Source: Granulicella aggregans | Lineage (GTDB): Bacteria > Acidobacteriota > Terriglobia > Terriglobales > Acidobacteriaceae | Length of the DNA: 64,000 nt | Assembly (NCBI RefSeq): GCF_014203275.1 | Contig: NZ_JACHIP010000002.1 | Coordinates: 744,001-808,000, forward strand | Direction: 5' to 3' | In this document: one piece after another, positions 61,481-64,000 of the stretch | Numbering within the stretch: the first letter of the stretch is position 1 | Layout: each line of letters begins with the position of its first letter | Made by a program: the position numbers and the translations under genes | The notes under the pieces: generated by a model | The model's input: only the letters and a program-made list of their open reading frames with translations | The model's database searches: none | What the model was told of the DNA's origin: nothing

Positions 61481-61908
61481 AGCGAGTTTCAGGAGTAGCA
61501 GCGGTGATGTTGGGAGCCTGCGTGCTGATGGGCGCGGCGGATGGAAGTTGGTTGAAGCGGGTTCCAGCAGGCGACAAGGCGAAGGTAAATCCGCTGGCCG
61601 GCCAGAAAGAGGCGGCCGAGGCGGGAGAACACCTGTACGAAGAAGCCTGCTCGCGATGCCATGGGAAGCAGGCTGAAGGCAAGGGAAACCGGCCGACTCT
61701 GATCAGCGAGCGGATGAAGACGACAACGGACGGCGAGTTGGCCTGGCTGCTGCGGAATGGAAACTCCTGGAAGGGGATGCCTTCGTGGAGCGTGATGCCG
61801 GACGGCGAGCGGTGGCAGCTAGTTGCGTACATGCGGAGCATCAATACGCCGGCTACGGCTGCTGGGATCGCAGTTGAGGCGAGGAAATCTGACGGAGCAG
61901 GACAGTGA
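61477..61908 (+). CDS. monoheme cytochrome c
   Basis: 143 residues, ATG 61477 overlapping the previous stop. Signal peptide MKRVSGVAAVMLGACVLMGAADG. One heme-binding CSRCH (C58, C61, H62); the axial methionine is probably in GMPSWSVM. It is a class I periplasmic cytochrome of the cytochrome-cbb3/diheme-cytochrome-associated type. It likely shuttles electrons between the barrel/peroxidase neighbours and the respiratory chain. The next gene starts inside its stop codon (GTGA). Confidence 0.9.
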   Translation: MKRVSGVAAVMLGACVLMGAADGSWLKRVPAGDKAKVNPLAGQKEAAEAGEHLYEEACSRCHGKQAEGKGNRPTLISERMKTTTDGELAWLLRNGNSWKGMPSWSVMPDGERWQLVAYMRSINTPATAAGIAVEARKSDGAGQ

Positions 61909-63632
61909 AGCACCCGCAGGCAAAGTACAAGGAAGTGAAGACGATTCGGCGCAGGGTTGGACGGATAATGCTGGCGATGAGCGGGCTGACGATGCTCTCG
62001 TGTGCGGTCCTTATTGGATGCGGTTCGGGGACGGCGCCTAACCTGGGCGGCGAGGCGGACGAGGGAGTAACGCCTGCGGCCGATCCGATTGGCGAGCGGC
62101 TATTTCTGGATACGCGGTTCTCGGAGTACTTTGCGACGCACATGACGAGCGTAAACGCTCCGCTGACGACGGGTGACCCGGTGGTGGCGACTGTGCAGAC
62201 GGCGGACGGGCCGCTGCCCGGGCCGTTTGCGGGACAGGCGATCAACTGCCGAAGCTGCCACTTTGTGACGGAGTTCGAGGGCGTGGCCAATGCGGGGAAT
62301 CGGACGTATGCGGACTTTACGACGCGGAGCCCGCTGCCGATCTCGCAGAGCGGATTCGATACGACGCCACGGAATTCGATGCAGATGGTGGGGACATTTG
62401 CGCCTCACAGCGGGCCGCAATTTCTACACTTCGATGGCGAGTTCGCGACGGGCAACGACCTGGTGGTGGGGACGATTACGGGGCGGAACTTTGGATGGAA
62501 GCCAACTGAATATCAGGCGGCGGTGGCGCATATCGCGCGGATCATCCGCGAGGATAATGGCTCGGACCAGCTTGCGGCTGATCGGAGCGATGGGCTTTCT
62601 TACGGCACTTTGTTCAAGGGGACGGACCCGAAGATTACTTCGGACATTCTGCTGCCGGCTTCGCAACGGATCGATGTGACGACGGCGACCGACATCCAGA
62701 TCGTGAACGAGGTTGCGCTTTGCATCGCGCAGTACTTCGAGGACCTGCAGTTCAAGACGGACAACGTCGGGCGGTACGATACTTCTCCGTACGACTTATT
62801 CCTGAATGCGAACCATCTGCCCCTGGCTCCCTTGGTGGGAGAGACGGACCTGGCGTACAGCCAGAGACTGTACCTGCAGGTCGTCGCTCTGACGAATCCG
62901 AAGTACATCACTCCTGCGGATGGGACGTACGCGTATCACTCGTTCGATTTCAAGTTTGGCGCGCTGGAATTACAGGGGTTGAAGATCTTCCTGAAGGCAG
63001 CGGCGTCCGGGAGCGGGACGGACCAACATGCGGGGAACTGTGCGGCATGCCATACGCCACCGAACTTCTCGGACTTCGTCTTCCACAATACGGGTGTCTC
63101 GCAGGAGGAGTACGACGGGGTTCACGGGTCGGGTGCGTTCGCGGCGCTGCATGTTCCGGGGTTCGCGGAGAGAAATGCGGCTTACGACCAGTACCTGCCG
63201 GCGAATCCTGCGCATCCGAACGCGACCGAGGCTCTGCGGCGGCCTGCTGGATCGAATGCGAACTATGCGGACCTTGGGCTCTGGAACATCTATTTAAACG
63301 ACGACTATCCGAACCCGCAGGCGAACCTGAAGTCCGTTGTGTGCGTGACGGGGACGGACTGTTCGGTCGATTCGGAACTGGCTTTGACGATCGCCCAGTT
63401 CAAGACTCCGTTGCTGCGGGATCTCGTTGACTCTGCACCGTACCAGCACAACGGCAGCGCTGCGAAGTTCGACGATGTGGTGAACCACTACATTCGCGTT
63501 TCGGCGCTGGCGAAGGCGGGTGGGTTGAGGAATGCTCCGGCTCAGTTCGCGAATATGTCGCTGTCGGCGGATGATTTGCAGGCGTTGGTGGCGTTCTTAA
63601 CGTCGATCACGGAGGACTACGACGACGCGTAG
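61905..63632 (+). CDS. diheme cytochrome-c-peroxidase-like lipoprotein
   Basis: 575 residues from GTG 61905, overlapping the cytochrome c stop. The N-terminus has a lipobox (VLIGC, Cys39) after a hydrophobic stretch, so it should be a lipid-anchored protein. Two heme motifs: CRSCH (115-119) and CAACH (379-383). The C-terminus has FKTPLLRDLVDSAPYQHNGSAAKFDDVVNHYI, the MauG/CcpA domain ending. It is longer than standard diheme peroxidases (about 330-350) because of about 150 extra residues between the hemes. It could reduce H2O2 or carry out another oxidation with the coupled cytochrome. Confidence 0.85.
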   Translation: MKHPQAKYKEVKTIRRRVGRIMLAMSGLTMLSCAVLIGCGSGTAPNLGGEADEGVTPAADPIGERLFLDTRFSEYFATHMTSVNAPLTTGDPVVATVQTADGPLPGPFAGQAINCRSCHFVTEFEGVANAGNRTYADFTTRSPLPISQSGFDTTPRNSMQMVGTFAPHSGPQFLHFDGEFATGNDLVVGTITGRNFGWKPTEYQAAVAHIARIIREDNGSDQLAADRSDGLSYGTLFKGTDPKITSDILLPASQRIDVTTATDIQIVNEVALCIAQYFEDLQFKTDNVGRYDTSPYDLFLNANHLPLAPLVGETDLAYSQRLYLQVVALTNPKYITPADGTYAYHSFDFKFGALELQGLKIFLKAAASGSGTDQHAGNCAACHTPPNFSDFVFHNTGVSQEEYDGVHGSGAFAALHVPGFAERNAAYDQYLPANPAHPNATEALRRPAGSNANYADLGLWNIYLNDDYPNPQANLKSVVCVTGTDCSVDSELALTIAQFKTPLLRDLVDSAPYQHNGSAAKFDDVVNHYIRVSALAKAGGLRNAPAQFANMSLSADDLQALVAFLTSITEDYDDA

Positions 63633-63658
63633 GGTAGTGGCCTGGCTTTGAGTCTGGG

Positions 63659-63764
63659 GTTGAAAGGCTCGGGCGGTATGGGCTGTGCTTGCGATCTCGG
63701 GGTCCTTCGACTGCGTCCCTCGCGATGAAGCTGCAAGGGACTTCGCTCGGGATGACGGAGTTTG
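63659..63764 (+). repeat. 3'-end repeat unit, copy B
   Basis: Contains the same 19-mer CGGGGTCCTTCGACTGCGT (63698-63716) and flank (AAAGGCTCGGGCGG) as 48027-48122, ending CTCGGGATGACGG. GTCCCT and AGGGAC inside can pair. It follows the peroxidase-like gene, as copy A follows mntH. Confidence 0.6.
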
Positions 63765-63775
63765 GGTGGGGATAA

Positions 63776-63809
63776 GAACGGCCCGGATCTTTTCAGATCC
63801 GGGCCGTTC
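63776..63809. terminator. strong bidirectional terminator
   Basis: GAACGGCCCGGATCT (63776-63790) and AGATCCGGGCCGTTC (63795-63809) are perfect 15-bp arms with loop TTTC, between the heme operon and the convergent Ig-like gene. A short T run follows on each strand. Confidence 0.8.
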
Positions 63810-63825
63810 GCTTTTGGTGCGATGG

Positions 63826-64000
63826 TTAGCGGGTGATGGTCAGGGTGAGGGTGGCGGTGGCGGTCTTACCGCCTCCGGTTGCCGTGATCGTGATCGGGAA
63901 GGTGGTGCGGGTCGCGGTAGACTTCGCTGTAACCAGCATCGAAACACTTCCTGATCCCGGAGCAGCGATTGGGTTCGGAGAGAAAGAGACAGTGACGCCC
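63826..64000 (-). CDS. C-terminal end of an Ig-like/beta-sandwich repeat protein (5' part outside window)
   Basis: On the minus strand the frame runs from the window edge to TAA at 63826 and reads GVTVSFSPNPIAAPGSGSVS, then MLVTAKSTATRTTFPITITATGGGKTATATLTLTITR. This is the end of a bacterial Ig-like or NPCBM-type beta-sandwich repeat as found at the C-terminus of exported acidobacterial proteins (proteases, glycosidases, adhesins). The catalytic or other upstream domains are outside the window, so the protein cannot be named. Confidence 0.65.
   Translation of the reverse strand, partial: GVTVSFSPNPIAAPGSGSVSMLVTAKSTATRTTFPITITATGGGKTATATLTLTITR

Overview
The window comes from a GC-rich bacterial chromosome and most resembles an acidobacterium of the Terriglobia type (Granulicella, Terriglobus or Edaphobacter-like). 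This is inferred from four things: a 1232-residue TonB-dependent receptor with an N-terminal carboxypeptidase-regulatory-like domain, short hairpin repeats of a kind common between acidobacterial genes, an aspartyl-tRNA synthetase with the non-discriminating signature, and many one-regulator/one-target divergent pairs. No rRNA, tRNA, CRISPR array, transposase or phage gene was seen. The DNA looks like ordinary chromosome with many small transcription units.

Layout. 1-8650: end of a Gfo/Idh/MocA oxidoreductase, an MscS channel, a divergent SDR/HxlR pair, a two-gene molybdopterin oxidoreductase plus cytochrome b operon, a GH75-like secreted protein, and a divergent EamA transporter/LysR pair. 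8650-14700: FAD amine-oxidase-like protein, ClpB, a DUF1275 membrane protein and Hsp20. 14700-26800: an aminotransferase-glutamine amidotransferase pair; a four-gene ArsR, SRPBCC, small membrane protein, DUF899 operon; a TetR/DHA2 efflux pair; a cupin; an aldo/keto reductase divergent from an AraC regulator; and a secreted protein, small coiled-coil protein and TetR regulator behind a palindrome, followed by an alpha/beta hydrolase. 26900-34800: AspS, a glycine-zipper protein, a frameshifted DUF1287 pseudogene, HisS, a DUF6249 protein divergent from an ECF sigma factor and its coupled membrane partner, a gamma-carbonic anhydrase-like protein, bS21, and a zinc-ribbon protein. 34900-44300: MBL hydrolase, DinB-like protein, second aldo/keto reductase, an exported Hcp-like protein, small unknown proteins, ATP-dependent DNA ligase, a GT39 glycosyltransferase with TPRs and a divergent secreted protein. 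44280-51850: PurD, a divergent MntR/MntH manganese pair with a clear operator, and the TonB-dependent receptor. 52150-64000: a 59-residue protein, a B12-binding radical SAM enzyme, PilT, an endonuclease III-like glycosylase, a GH79-like glycosidase, isoaspartyl peptidase, CDP-alcohol phosphatidyltransferase, GreA, and a tightly coupled three-gene operon (outer-membrane barrel, monoheme cytochrome c, diheme peroxidase-like lipoprotein). The right edge cuts an Ig-like repeat protein on the minus strand.

The window gives no single obvious defence or mobile system. The less familiar items are the barrel-cytochrome-peroxidase operon (60605-63632), the sigma-factor locus with two GAAANTTTC dyads exactly 21 bp apart (32054-33049), the aminotransferase-amidotransferase pair (14901-16771), an orphan exported Hcp-like protein (37695-38267), a gene-free structured stretch after rpsU (34027-34349), and at least two families of dispersed intergenic hairpin repeats. 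All functional calls rest on reading the translated sequence and family knowledge; no database search was run.
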